DNA of 64,000 nucleotides from Fusarium oxysporum f. sp. lycopersici 4287 (lineage: Eukaryota; Ascomycota; Sordariomycetes; Hypocreales; Nectriaceae): NCBI RefSeq assembly GCF_000149955.1, contig NC_030991.1, positions 3,449,593-3,513,592 of the forward strand, in the 5' to 3' direction. The notes below the pieces were generated by a model. That model was given only the letters and a program-made list of their open reading frames with translations. It was not told where the DNA came from and made no database searches. The translations under genes were made by a program, and so were the position numbers. How positions within the stretch are numbered: position 1 is the first letter of the stretch; every line of letters starts with the position of its first letter. Shown here in pieces: positions 1-9,248 of the stretch.

Positions 1-154
1 TTCTTGCTTGATTGCGCGTTGGGCAAAGTAATCTTCTGGGCCTGGTGGCCGAGGAGCATCCTGAAAGTTTATCTGCAAATTAGCATAATTATGATGTTAG
101 ATACAAAAGTACCGACAAGACCAGAGTGGGGGCCTTAAGCAGTCTAAGGTTTGC
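1..154 (-). pseudogene. Gene fragment at window edge, cut by solo LTR
   Basis: Two coding-like blocks on the minus strand join across a 40-nt candidate intron (73-112, GTACTT..TTTGCAG with a GCTAAT branch-like site). Spliced, they read ANLRLLKAPTLVLS followed by INFQDAPRPPGPEDYFAQ, running off the left edge. The upstream end stops exactly where the solo LTR begins (155). On the far side of the LTR (about 462-530) the same frame is also open for some 20 codons, so the LTR may sit inside the gene, but no target duplication is visible. I do not recognise the protein. The coding call rests on open frame, splice signals and protein-like composition only. Confidence 0.4.
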
Positions 155-461
155 TGTTGTTTATATTGCGCAGTAGTACTGGGTGAAGGTACAGTGATTT
201 TCAGGTTCAGTTTCCCATCATATACCAAGGATTGTGTTATTTTGGCGGGTTAAGATAAAATGTAAACACGAAAATGTAGAAACTGAACCTGAAATTCACT
301 GTATATTTCTTATGAAACTTGATTGTTCATTGTTGAGATGAGAGTTCTTCTCCTGTTTAAATCTTTAGTTGATTTCATATAGGACTTTGAACTTTAAATC
401 TAGGACTTTCAGACCAACAGTCAGAATCCTGATGATAGGGGGGATTCCCAGTTTTCCAACA
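155..461 (-). mobile_element. Solo LTR of the Copia-B family, carrying a nested MITE
   Basis: The sequence begins TGTTGTTTATATTG and ends TTTTCCAACA like the two 194-bp LTRs of the complete Copia-B element at 23696 and 28400. Removing the 114-bp insert at 190-303 leaves 193 bp. It differs from those LTRs at many positions, so it is an older copy. No internal Copia sequence is attached, which fits LTR-LTR recombination. The 5 bp on each side (tttgc and aaaga) do not match, so the flanks may have been rearranged. Confidence 0.85.
190..303. mobile_element. 114-bp MITE with 25-bp terminal inverted repeats and TA target duplication
   Basis: The left end TACAGTGATTTTCAGGTTCA and the reverse complement of the right end (TACAGTGAATTTCAGGTTCA) match over 25 bp with one mismatch. 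The insert interrupts the solo LTR: intact Copia-B LTRs show the empty site as gggtgaaaatgTAtttttatg. The TA at both borders is the target duplication typical of Tc1/mariner/pogo-type elements. It has no coding capacity. The transposase source is not in this window. Confidence 0.85.
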
Positions 462-537
462 AAAGATCAGACCGCTGGCGAAGGGGCATTCGATGATTGC
501 AGCCGGAGCAGCACTACGGTGGAGCAATCACCATATC

Positions 538-743
538 TGTCAGATATTAAGGTGAATCGTGTATATTTCTTGATCCTTTCGCAATCGAAGGACCATTGAG
601 ACCTTATATCTTCAACTGGTTCCTTCTAGGACTTGAGTCCTAGAAAGTCCTAGATGAAAGTCCTACGATCTAAGTTTAGGGCGTCAAACTTTAATCCTGA
701 ACCTTAATCCTGAAGTTGAGGGTGAACCCTCCAACATTCAACA
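538..743 (-). repeat. 3' LTR of Copia-A copy 1
   Basis: This 206-bp LTR starts TGTCAGATATTAAGG and ends CCAACATTCAACA. I see no difference from the LTR at 9249-9454, and three substitutions against the LTR at 4260-4465. Confidence 0.95.
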
Positions 744-756
744 CACCCCCTCAGGC

Positions 757-1979
757 TCAATAGGTCCCAGTTGAGCCTGCATTTCCTAGGCAGTCTTCTA
801 TCTTCTGGAGCCTTGCTTCTATTCCTTCTTGCTTCCGGCTCTGCTGCTGTCTTTCCTGAATATCTTCCAGGCCAAGTTGATAGAGGAAGCGGTTCCATTT
901 GCCTGCCGGCAGGGCCTTTGTCAATCCGTCTGCGATCATATCCGTTGATTTGGTGTATTTGACTTGAATTCTCCCTTCTTGGACCTCCTGTCTCAGCCAG
1001 TGGTTGTGAATATCCACGTGCCGCAACTTAGTCTTCAAAGTAGCGATTTCGGCGGTCACAAGGTTGATAGTTTGAGTATTGTCGCAGTCGATACGGATAG
1101 TCGGATCATCCATCTGAACTGTAAGCTCTTTCAACAGCCGACTCACATAGAGGGATTCCTTAGCAGCCTGTGCCAAGGCTAGGAGCTCTGCCTCTGTCGT
1201 GGATGTGGTGACTGTATTCTGCTTGCTAGCTCTCCAGCCGATCAACCCGTCGAATAGTCGGATAGTGTACGCTTGGGAGCTTTTCCGATCAAGGGTGTTA
1301 TCGGCAAAAGAAGCGTCACTAGCAACTGTAAGACCTCCGGGTCCTCCGAATCGTAGGGCTCGGTGCCTTGTGTGTGAGAGGTAGTGGATAACGCGGTCGG
1401 CGGCGTCTTGGTGTTCTTGGCCAGGGTTGACAAGAAATCGGGCCAGCCTGGAGGCGGCGAAAGCTATGTCAGGCCGGGTGTTAACGGCGATATAGAGGAT
1501 CGAGCCGACTTTACGTTGATATCGTTGAAGTTCTGCCGGGGTTGCTAGTCCTGTTTGAGGTCGTAGCTCTGTTTGAGTCATTGGTACTGTAGATGTTCCC
1601 TTGTTAGCTAGATTTGCGATTTTGTCAATGTAGGCTGTTTGAGATAGCCAAATCTTCCTTGCAGGCCGGTCCCGTATGACTTCCATTCCTAGGAACCATT
1701 GCACGGGATCTCCTCCTGTTAGCTTGTATTTTGATCCAAGCTGTCTAGTCAATTCATCGGCCTTGTCTTTCCGGGCCTTCCTGTAAGCGATGATAACATC
1801 GTCAACGTAAAAGAAGAAGAGGACTCCTTCCTTCTTGAAACAACAAGGTTCGTGAGGAATCTGTGTGTAGCCTAACTCTAGGAGGGTCTTCGAGAGTTCT
1901 TTCTGCCATAGCAAGGGAGAGGCTCGTAGTCCGTACAGGGCCTTGTTGAGCTTCAGGATAGTTGCTGTTTCTTATACCC
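757..1979 (-). pseudogene. Copia-A copy 1 pol fragment (reverse transcriptase end and RNase H)
   Basis: The open frame (757-1914) encodes the RT palm with FFFYVDD, the connection region and the RNase H block (VASDASFADN, TEAELLALAQ), ending GNAGSTGTY as in copy 2. Near the gap the frame is broken: copy 1 has one T fewer in the run at about 1968 (gctgtttcttat against gctgttttcttat in copy 2). That is either a real one-base deletion or an end-of-contig error. The N-terminal half lies in the gap. This fragment cannot encode a working polyprotein as assembled. Confidence 0.9.
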
Positions 1980-2079
1980 NNNNNNNNNNNNNNNNNNNNN
2001 NNNNNNNNNNNNNNNNNNNNNNNNNNNNNNNNNNNNNNNNNNNNNNNNNNNNNNNNNNNNNNNNNNNNNNNNNNNNNNN
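1980..2079. other. Assembly gap of 100 N
   Basis: Exactly 100 N, the usual placeholder for a gap of unknown size. It falls inside a repeat nearly identical to the element 2 kb away, the usual reason short-read contigs stop. Distances and order across it should not be trusted. Confidence 1.
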
Positions 2080-2814
2080 TCAAGCATCACCAGTGCCGAA
2101 GATAGATATGCCTTCCTATCTACCTTCGATACCATCTTTGTCATTGACGACTCTGGATCCATGGCTGGTCGATCTTGGAGGGAGGTTAGAGAGGCGCTGA
2201 GCACTATTGCCCCGATCTGTACTTCTCACGACCCTGACGGTATTGACGTCTACTTCCTGAACCATCGATCACCAGCCGTCGGAACCGGAGTTCAAGCACC
2301 CGGTGGATATTTCCAGATCCGTGATGCCAACCAAGTCCAACATCTGTTTGAGTCCGTCCGACCCTGCGGAGCAACGCCAACAGGTTCTCGTCTTCACAGC
2401 ATTCTCAAGCCCTACGTCGCCCACCTTTCCCGCCGTGCGGCCAACGTTGACTCGACCAAGCCGGTCAATATCATCGTGATCACCGACGGATGTCCCACGG
2501 ACGACCCAGAGAGTATCATTGTTCACCACGCCAAGAAGCTCGATCAGATCGAGGCGCCTCCTCATCAAGTTGGCATTCAGTTCTTCCAGGTTGGCAACGA
2601 GCTTGGTGCTACTAGGGCTCTGCGTGAGCTCGACGATGATCTCGCTGACCAGGGTATTCGTGATATGGTTGATACAGCAACTTGGAATTCCACTACGTCG
2701 GAGAACAGTGAGGCTTTGACCGCAGATGGAATCCTCAAGGTTGTTCTTGGTGCTGTTGTAAGACGCCTGGATCGCAAGTCCACTCATAGCTCTCCTCAGA
2801 GCCGTAGAAACTAA
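2080..2814 (+). CDS. vWA-domain protein, 5' end missing in gap
   Basis: The frame is open from the first base after the gap to TAA at 2812-2814, giving 244 residues of a von Willebrand factor A domain. The strand IFVIDDSGSM carries the metal-ion-dependent adhesion site (DxSxS). DGIDVYFLN and VNIIVITDGCPTDD are the later core strands, the latter with the TDG typical of the fold. The ATG at 2161 lies inside the MIDAS motif, so it is not the true start, which must be in the gap. Fungal vWA proteins of this sort are usually intracellular and of unknown role; function is not inferable here. A more degenerate vWA-like frame lies at 41899-42399. Confidence 0.85.
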   Translation, partial: SSITSAEDRYAFLSTFDTIFVIDDSGSMAGRSWREVREALSTIAPICTSHDPDGIDVYFLNHRSPAVGTGVQAPGGYFQIRDANQVQHLFESVRPCGATPTGSRLHSILKPYVAHLSRRAANVDSTKPVNIIVITDGCPTDDPESIIVHHAKKLDQIEAPPHQVGIQFFQVGNELGATRALRELDDDLADQGIRDMVDTATWNSTTSENSEALTADGILKVVLGAVVRRLDRKSTHSSPQSRRN

Positions 2815-4259
2815 ACATTTCATCTCTGCGCCCTACTTCCTGATCATACTGAATTGCTTCGTGGTGGAGTTTTGTTGCCACTTAAAGTTCTCTACATAAG
2901 ATTTCTTGCCTAGATATCTCTCCGCCAGGATAGAAGCGCTAAGGTGGTAGCCACGGAATAACCACTATTGTGTCATGATTTCAATGCATAACAGCTTAAT
3001 TGTTACACCTGAGGCCACTCGCCACATCATCATTCGATCATGGATTCCCCATAATGATTGCATTCGCCCCCCTAACTAGTCTACGAGTTTTCACTCCTAC
3101 TTTATGGCGAAACGGAAAAGGCTAACAAAACAGACTGTCTGCAAGGTTAGGGTTAGCAAGCCTCAGTGATTCATAAACGAAAAGAGATGTCATGCAGGAA
3201 TACATATGCCTACCAGAGCAAGAGACCCTAAAAGGGCACATGACGCCTGCAGTCACTTTTCGATAGGAATAACCCTGCCCAAGTCGCGCGTATCCCAGGT
3301 AGGTTGTTGCAGATTGTTCCGTCGTTGGCAGGAATCAAGCGCCTGAAACCGAGACCGAGACTGAACCTGATACTGATATTGATCTGGAGGCTGAATCTGG
3401 GGTGCGGAATTCATTGTTGTTGACCTCGCAGGCTTTTATTCGCCACCTCGTCAAGGTGTTCTTGCCCGAGCCACTTACATTTGCTTTGAGATTAAGAAAA
3501 ACAACCCTCATAAGTAAGGTCAGATTTCACGCCGGTCTGGACCATCGAAGCAGCTAGGCTTCTCAGAGCAAGCGTTCTGGTATAATGTGGCGATCTTAGT
3601 AAAAAACCGCTCATGGGTCGATCGATGATACCTTAGCTAAATAATCCCAGACCGACGAATGCATCCCTTGCACAACGGTAAGGTGCATTTGAATAAAGTC
3701 CCTTGGTTCTGAAAAAGCCTGTTAGTTCGTTTTCAACGTGGCCTTTCGAATGTAAGCACCTATACTGTGATAGGAAAATGATTTTCTATATGATAGGCAA
3801 GACAGTAAGCAGAGCAGAGTCAATGAAGCCTGTATTTGAAGTGAATTAGGTACAGTACTACGTAGCGCTTTTGACAATATCACAACATCAGAGTGGAACC
3901 ATTAAAGAAGATGAACTGAAGGAAGGAGTTCGACTCCAGAGATAGCCTGTCGTTTCGGTAGATTAACTAGGGGGGTGTCAAAAAAAAGACTGACGTGAAA
4001 ACCTGATCTTGTATGGTAGAAGTGAATTGCCGTGTCAGAAGTGTTTTAACACCTCGAGGGGGACCAGGTCGTATAGACAAGCTCTTAGCTATGTTGAAAC
4101 TCGTTGTTAACCCTCACTCGACCCAAGTAATTGCATACCATAATAAATTCATTATAAGAAGGAATCTTAATTTTATATCAATTAGTAATCCACTTTCCTG
4201 GTAGTAAGTCACCTGTCGACCTATATAGTACTAAATATTTGATATGTTGAGAATAGTAG
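2815..4259. other. Intergenic stretch, possible gene relic at about 3325-3555
   Basis: No convincing gene. A plus-strand stretch near 3340-3555 reads ETETETEPDTDIDLEAESGV followed by an open frame to a TAG, without a start codon or recognisable domain, so it may be an exon relic. The remainder is AT-rich with scattered stops. A short TTAGGGTTAG at 3147-3156 is too short to be telomeric. Confidence 0.4.
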
Positions 4260-4465
4260 TGTCAGATATTAAGGTGAATCGTGTATATTTCTTGATTCTT
4301 TCGCAATCGAAGGACCATTGAGACCTTATATCTTTGACTGGTTCCTTCTAGGACTTGAGTCCTAGAAAGTCCTAGATGAAAGTCCTACGATCTAAGTTTA
4401 GGGCGTCAAACTTTAATCCTGAACCTTAATCCTGAAGTTGAGGGTGAACCCTCCAACATTCAACA
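4260..4465 (-). repeat. 3' LTR of Copia-A copy 2
   Basis: This 206-bp LTR runs from TGTCAG to CAACA. It differs from the other two Copia-A LTRs at gattc (gatcc elsewhere) and at tttgactgg (ttcaactgg elsewhere). Confidence 0.95.
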
Positions 4466-4485
4466 CACCCCCTCAGGCTCAATAG
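4466..4485 (-). other. Polypurine tract of Copia-A copy 2
   Basis: On the coding strand the bases just before the 3' LTR read GAGCCTGAGGGGGTG. This is the expected place and composition for plus-strand priming, and it overlaps the end of pol. Confidence 0.75.
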
Positions 4486-7400
4486 GTCCCAGTTGAGCCT
4501 GCATTTCCTAGGCAGTCTTCTATCCTCTGGAGCCTTGCTTCTATTCCTTCTTGCTTCCGGCTCTGCTGCTGTCTTTCCTGAATATCTTCCAGGCCAAGTT
4601 GATAGAGGAAGCGGTTCCATTTGCCTGCCGGCAGGGCCTTTGTCAATCCGTCTGCGATCATATCCGTTGATTTGGTGTATTTGACTTGAATTCTCCCTTC
4701 TTGGACCTCCTGTCTCAGCCAGTGGTTGTGAATATCCACGTGCCGCAACTTAGTCTTCAAAGTAGCGATTTCGGCGGTCACAAGGTTGATAGTTTGAGTA
4801 TTGTCGCAGTCGATACGGATAGTCGGATCATCCATCTGAACTGTAAGCTCTTTCAACAGCCGACTCACATAGAGGGATTCCTTAGCAGCCTGTGCCAGGG
4901 CTAGGAGCTCTGCCTCTGTTGTGGATGTGGTGACTGTATTCTGCTTGCTAGCTCTCCAGCCGATCAACCCGTCGAATAGTCGGATAGTGTACGCTTGGGA
5001 GCTTTTCCGATCAAGGGTGTTATCGGCAAAAGAAGCGTCACTAGCAACTGTAAGACCTCCGGGCCCTCCGAATCGTAGGGCTCGGTGCCTTGTGTGTGAG
5101 AGGTAGTGGATAACGCGGTCGGCGGCGTCTTGGTGTTCTTGGCCAGGGTTGACAAGAAATCGGGCCAGCCTGGAGGCGGCGAAAGCTATGTCAGGCCGGG
5201 TGTTAACGGCGATATAGAGGATCGAGCCGACTTTACGTTGATATCGTTGAAGTTCTGCCGGGGTTGCTAGTCCTGTTTGAGGTCGTAGCTCTGTTTGAGT
5301 CATTGGTACTGTAGATGTTCCCTTGTTAGCTAGATTTGCGATTTTGTCAATGTAGGCTGTTTGAGATAGCCAAATCTTCCTTGCAGGCCGGTCCCGTATG
5401 ACTTCCATTCCTAGGAACCATTGCACGGGATCTCCTCCTGTTAGCTTGTATTTTGATCCAAGCTGTCTAGTCAATTCATCGGCCTTGTCTTTCCGGGCCT
5501 TCCTGTAAGCGATGATAACATCGTCAACGTAAAAGAAGAAGAGGACTCCTTCCTTCTTGAAACAACAAGGTTCGTGAGGAATCTGTGTGTAGCCTAACTC
5601 TAGGAGGGTCTTCGAGAGTTCTTTCTGCCATAGCAAGGGAGAGGCTCGTAGTCCGTACAGGGCCTTGTTGAGCTTCAGGATAGTTGCTGTTTTCTTATAC
5701 CCCGGGGCCATGTGCATGAAGATATCCTGGTCAATTGGGGCGTTTACGAATGCGTTGACCACATCGTATTGGACCATCTCTAGGTCAAATCTGGCCGCAA
5801 TGGCTATCAGGGTCCGGAAAGACCTTCCGGCTAGGGTAGCTGCATATGTCTCTTGCAACCTTCCCTTAGCTTGTTGGTCTCCTCTGACCACTAGCCGTGC
5901 CTTGCATTTCTGAAATCGGCCGTGTTTATCGAACTTGTAAACGTATACCCACATACAGCCAAGGACTTGTTGGTCAACGGCGCAAGCGTCTTTCTTTCGA
6001 ATCTCAGTCCAGGACCTCATTTCCTTGTGACTCTGAAGGTGGCTTTCTTCAGCCTCTTGAAAGAGCATTCCAAAAGGGTGATGCTTTAGGTCTTGATGTT
6101 TCGTCGGGGGCGGCGGTAGAGAGTTTCGATGCATTTTCACCCCTTGTCGGAGCTTCCGTTCAATTGAGGTCTGGAGAGGGGACTTTGTTCCGGCTAGGAA
6201 GGCTGCTTGCCACGAGACTGTTTTGTTTCCTTCGTCTGATAAGACCCTGGAGCTGTGCGCTAGTAGCGCTGACAGTGGTGTGACTGGAGGTGTTAGAAGG
6301 ATATCAGAGTCTTCTGACTGTTTAAGGCCGTTTTCTAGGGCAGTCGCCACGATGCAGTCTTCTGTTTCGTCTGTAATAGGGCTGCTTTCGTCTGCTAGGG
6401 TGGTTGTTGGAAGGACCACTTCAATACAGTCTTCAACCTGTTCGGCTTGTTCGTTGTCGTCTTGTTCCGGCAGGGAGGATCCTTGTACGAACTTGGCAAC
6501 TTCTTCTAGGTCAGCTTCGAGTAGTTCATCTTTGAAGCTTTCCCAGTCTCCGTTGCAGCCTTCGTCTTCATTAAATATGACGTCTCGAGTATTGACTATC
6601 CGGTTGATCGTGGGGATCCAGATCCTATAGATATTTGAGGACCTATATCCCACTAGGAAGCCGATCCAACCTTTGGGCTTAAGCCGCATCTTGCGATTGA
6701 CCTTCTGCTGGGCATCTGAGGTCATTGCATAGGCCTTGCAGCCAAATGCCCGTAGGTGTGTTTGATCCGGCTGTTTCTTCGGCTGTGGAATCCCTGCTGC
6801 TTTGGCTGATGCTGTATGCAGTTGATCATATGGCGTTTTCCAGCCTGATGCGTAGTTCGGCGTTCGGTTGTACAGATAAACTGCTGTCCTTCCAATTTCT
6901 GGCCACAGCTGGTGAGGAAGCTTTGCGCCTGTTCGCATAGCCCTTTCCTTGTCCTTGACTACACCCCCTGAGCGTTCGGCACCCCCATTCTGGGCTTGTG
7001 TGTATGGGGCCGAGGGCTCGATGATGATAGCTCTATTCCTCAGGAAGTCTCCGATTTTCGGCTTGATCTCCGTGATCTCGTTATCGCATTCGATGACTTT
7101 GACCTTGAGGCCGTGTTGGACTTCCAGATGACTTAGGAAGGATTTGAAAGCGGTGATAACAGCTTCTGTCGTCCGGGCTGTGAGGTAGTAATCCCAGATG
7201 TAACCCGTAGCTCGGCAGGTTAACAACATCTGTGAGGTATAGCCGCCTATGCCTTCTTGGTAGTCATGGAAGTCAATAGCGATACGCTCGCCGGCCTTCT
7301 GATCGGATTGTCTTGGGGCTCGTCTGATTTGTCTCTTGATCTTCGATATGCCACAGGCGTCGCATTCAACAGTGGCTGGTCCTCGTATTCGCACCCCTTG

Positions 7401-7967
7401 AGAGGCCGAGATAAGATGTTCCAGAGCTTGTGGTCCCGGGTGCCCTAGGCGACTGTGCCATCGGATAGCTTCTCCCGTCAAAGGGGCTCTCTTTGTGTGA
7501 GAGCTGAATCTGTGGGCTGCAAAGGCTGCTTTTGGGAAGCTTTCTGACTGGTATTCGACGACATACTGGCCGTATAGGTCATGGATTGTGCATGCAATCG
7601 TTCGGTCGAGTCGTCGGAGGGTCGTTGGGTTACGCCTATTATCCCAATAGAAGCCTTTCTTTCGTAGTTGACGTAGGGAGACTAGGGTCGTAAGGAGCCG
7701 AGGGCAATAGGCTACATCTTCAAGCATTAGGACTCGAGTTCCTGTGAGCCTGATGGTCATGGTTCCGTAGCCTAAGATGGGTAGTTTTCGGTCTCCTGCC
7801 CAGATGAAGTCGCCTGGAATAGCCTGCTGGAATCTCGCTAGTCTGTTGGCACTGTTTGTGATTGAGATAGTAGCTCCGGGGTCGAGGATCACGGAGTTCC
7901 GTAAGGGATAGTTATCCCTTTGGGCTGCAAAGGCGGTCTTGATTTCGGCGACTGGTCGGCCGTACAG
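4479..7967 (-). CDS. Copia-A pol (protease, integrase, RT, RNase H), in frame with gag after a TGA
   Basis: Reading on from the TGA that ends gag, the frame is open and runs LYGRPVAEIKTAFAAQ into the protease motif ILDPGAT near 7885. Next come the integrase zinc module (HSRLGHPGP..CDACGISK), an integrase core with IAIDFHDY, IECDNE and the AQNGGAERSG catalytic Glu region, the RT (KARLVVRGDQQ, FVNAPIDQ, LNKALYGLR, FFFYVDD) and RNase H (SDASFADN, TSTTEAELLAL). From the first methionine at 7892 the piece is 1137 residues, uninterrupted. It would be made as a gag-pol fusion only by reading through the TGA or by a separate initiation; otherwise the element is inactivated. Codon frame of gag and pol is identical (start separation 1281 nt). 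Confidence 0.9.
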   Translation of the reverse strand: MYGRPVAEIKTAFAAQRDNYPLRNSVILDPGATISITNSANRLARFQQAIPGDFIWAGDRKLPILGYGTMTIRLTGTRVLMLEDVAYCPRLLTTLVSLRQLRKKGFYWDNRRNPTTLRRLDRTIACTIHDLYGQYVVEYQSESFPKAAFAAHRFSSHTKRAPLTGEAIRWHSRLGHPGPQALEHLISASQGVRIRGPATVECDACGISKIKRQIRRAPRQSDQKAGERIAIDFHDYQEGIGGYTSQMLLTCRATGYIWDYYLTARTTEAVITAFKSFLSHLEVQHGLKVKVIECDNEITEIKPKIGDFLRNRAIIIEPSAPYTQAQNGGAERSGGVVKDKERAMRTGAKLPHQLWPEIGRTAVYLYNRTPNYASGWKTPYDQLHTASAKAAGIPQPKKQPDQTHLRAFGCKAYAMTSDAQQKVNRKMRLKPKGWIGFLVGYRSSNIYRIWIPTINRIVNTRDVIFNEDEGCNGDWESFKDELLEADLEEVAKFVQGSSLPEQDDNEQAEQVEDCIEVVLPTTTLADESSPITDETEDCIVATALENGLKQSEDSDILLTPPVTPLSALLAHSSRVLSDEGNKTVSWQAAFLAGTKSPLQTSIERKLRQGVKMHRNSLPPPPTKHQDLKHHPFGMLFQEAEESHLQSHKEMRSWTEIRKKDACAVDQQVLGCMWVYVYKFDKHGRFQKCKARLVVRGDQQAKGRLQETYAATLAGRSFRTLIAIAARFDLEMVQYDVVNAFVNAPIDQDIFMHMAPGYKKTATILKLNKALYGLRASPLLWQKELSKTLLELGYTQIPHEPCCFKKEGVLFFFYVDDVIIAYRKARKDKADELTRQLGSKYKLTGGDPVQWFLGMEVIRDRPARKIWLSQTAYIDKIANLANKGTSTVPMTQTELRPQTGLATPAELQRYQRKVGSILYIAVNTRPDIAFAASRLARFLVNPGQEHQDAADRVIHYLSHTRHRALRFGGPGGLTVASDASFADNTLDRKSSQAYTIRLFDGLIGWRASKQNTVTTSTTEAELLALAQAAKESLYVSRLLKELTVQMDDPTIRIDCDNTQTINLVTAEIATLKTKLRHVDIHNHWLRQEVQEGRIQVKYTKSTDMIADGLTKALPAGKWNRFLYQLGLEDIQERQQQSRKQEGIEARLQRIEDCLGNAGSTGTY

Positions 7968-9173
7968 TCATTGGTCTGAGTTTTCTTCCTTTGTTGGCTG
8001 CATCAAGGTTCTGTCTTTTGTGGTCCTGGCCTTCTTCCGAGTGAGGGCTTTTACCTTGGCCTCCAGGTCTGAGTCTTCCTCGAGAGCTTCTTTCACCTTC
8101 TTTTGGATCTTCTCTCGGGGCTTGAATCCCTTCCATGCCTGATTTGGAAAGACATAGAAGCATTTCGCAAGTTCGTGGGATAACCCACACGCCGGGCATT
8201 CCTGTCTCTTCTCAGGAGACCTCTGGCGTTTTCTTTCTCCCTTCTTCGAAAATGGGTACTGGCCTTCAATGATGCGGGCGTCCCCTTCATCATCCTGGGG
8301 GTCCTCCCCAGCATAGCTCGCAGAAAACGCACCGCGGGCCACTCGGCCCTTCGTGGCTTCTGCATCTTGGAGCTCATTTCGGAAGGCGTTCCCTACATCT
8401 CGGTATGAGAGGGCCCTATTTTGCAATAGAGTCTTTGAAGAGATTTTGTATGAGGCAGTCCAGCTGGGCAAGATGTGTGTGGTGACACTGAAGAAGTCCC
8501 AGGCCCATGCACTGTTGTGGAGCGTTTCAGGGACCTCTCGTTGTCGCCCTTTCGCCATTGCCTCTTCCCATTGATCTAGCCACTTGAATGCTGCTTGGCT
8601 GACCGTCTTTGGGGCAGTTCTTAGTAATGTAAGATACCTATTTCTGGCATCCTTCGTTTCATCTTCCTCGGTCCTTCCACACCGGGCACGAAGGTTCCAG
8701 TGCCATTCGTATATTGATTCGTGTGACTGACAGCAGGTTTGAATCAAGCTTGGGGAGACCGTACGGATAACCCAGTCCTGAAGGGTTCCAAGAGCGTTTT
8801 TCTGTTTTTCGAAAACCTTCTCTTGTAGCTGATAAAAGGTTAAATCCTGCTGGAAGATCTTCTGGCCTTGGTCTGTAAGGTCAGAGATAGACCATGTTCC
8901 ATTCACCGTTTCCTGAATGTCGTCTGGGGCGCCGTCTTGAGATTCGGCAGTATGAGACCGGATTGTTCGTTGGGCTGTAGCGGTCTTCGTATATCTGCGT
9001 TTTCTTATATCCGGGATAGCTGGTTCGTCTCCGAGGAATGTCTTGCTTTTGAGGTGCTGCTGAAGACCAAGACGATGGGCCTGAAGGAGGAATTCATGCT
9101 CCCAGTTGAGGAAGTCCTCAGGCTTAGAGAGGGTAGCCGTAAGACCTTCCTTTTGGGGCTTGGATAGGGACAT
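7968..9173 (-). CDS. Copia-A gag
   Basis: A 401-residue gag begins MSLSKPQKEG about 75 bp inside the 5' LTR. It has a UBN2-like helical capsid region and near its C-terminus a zinc knuckle CPACGLSHELAKC (CX2CX3HX4C), followed by a lysine-rich tail. It ends SDQ then TGA CTG. Capsid proteins of this kind package the element RNA. The spacing of the knuckle is one residue shorter than the retroviral CX2CX4HX4C. Confidence 0.85.
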   Translation of the reverse strand: MSLSKPQKEGLTATLSKPEDFLNWEHEFLLQAHRLGLQQHLKSKTFLGDEPAIPDIRKRRYTKTATAQRTIRSHTAESQDGAPDDIQETVNGTWSISDLTDQGQKIFQQDLTFYQLQEKVFEKQKNALGTLQDWVIRTVSPSLIQTCCQSHESIYEWHWNLRARCGRTEEDETKDARNRYLTLLRTAPKTVSQAAFKWLDQWEEAMAKGRQREVPETLHNSAWAWDFFSVTTHILPSWTASYKISSKTLLQNRALSYRDVGNAFRNELQDAEATKGRVARGAFSASYAGEDPQDDEGDARIIEGQYPFSKKGERKRQRSPEKRQECPACGLSHELAKCFYVFPNQAWKGFKPREKIQKKVKEALEEDSDLEAKVKALTRKKARTTKDRTLMQPTKEENSDQ

Positions 9174-9230
9174 TATGTATGAGAAAGAGGGTTCTTCAAG
9201 GTATTGAAAAATAAAAATAAAAATGGTTGA

Positions 9231-9248
9231 GGCAATGAGACTCTTAAT
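9231..9248 (-). other. Primer-binding site matching an internal tRNA-Lys(CUU) half-molecule
   Basis: The plus strand reads ATGAGACTCTTAAT immediately before the LTR. That is the 5' anticodon stem TGAGA, the loop CTCTTAA with anticodon CTT, and the first 3'-stem base of a eukaryotic tRNA-Lys(CUU). Paired as primer, its 3' end would be tRNA nucleotide 39, the same cut as the initiator-Met half used by Drosophila copia. There is no tRNA gene here. Confidence 0.7.

Larger units (their letters stand above)
538..1979 (-). mobile_element. Copia-A copy 1, 3' part only (truncated by assembly gap)
   Basis: The left end is a 206-bp 3' LTR (538-743), followed by the purine-rich tract and the C-terminal half of pol, nearly identical to the complete copy at 4260-9454. 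The element runs into the run of N at 1980, so its gag, integrase and 5' LTR are missing from the assembly. Its LTR is identical to the right (5') LTR of copy 2. Confidence 0.95.

Noticed and set aside
3147..3156. TTAGGGTTAG, telomere-like
   Set aside because: Less than two full repeat units and no neighbouring copies; expected by chance in AT-rich DNA.
6725..6940. Plus-strand open frames across Copia-A pol
   Set aside because: They are antisense to a strong pol reading frame and show no protein family features.
9235..9248. Possible tRNA-Lys gene
   Set aside because: Only the anticodon arm is present and it abuts an LTR; no acceptor, D or T arms, so it is a primer site.
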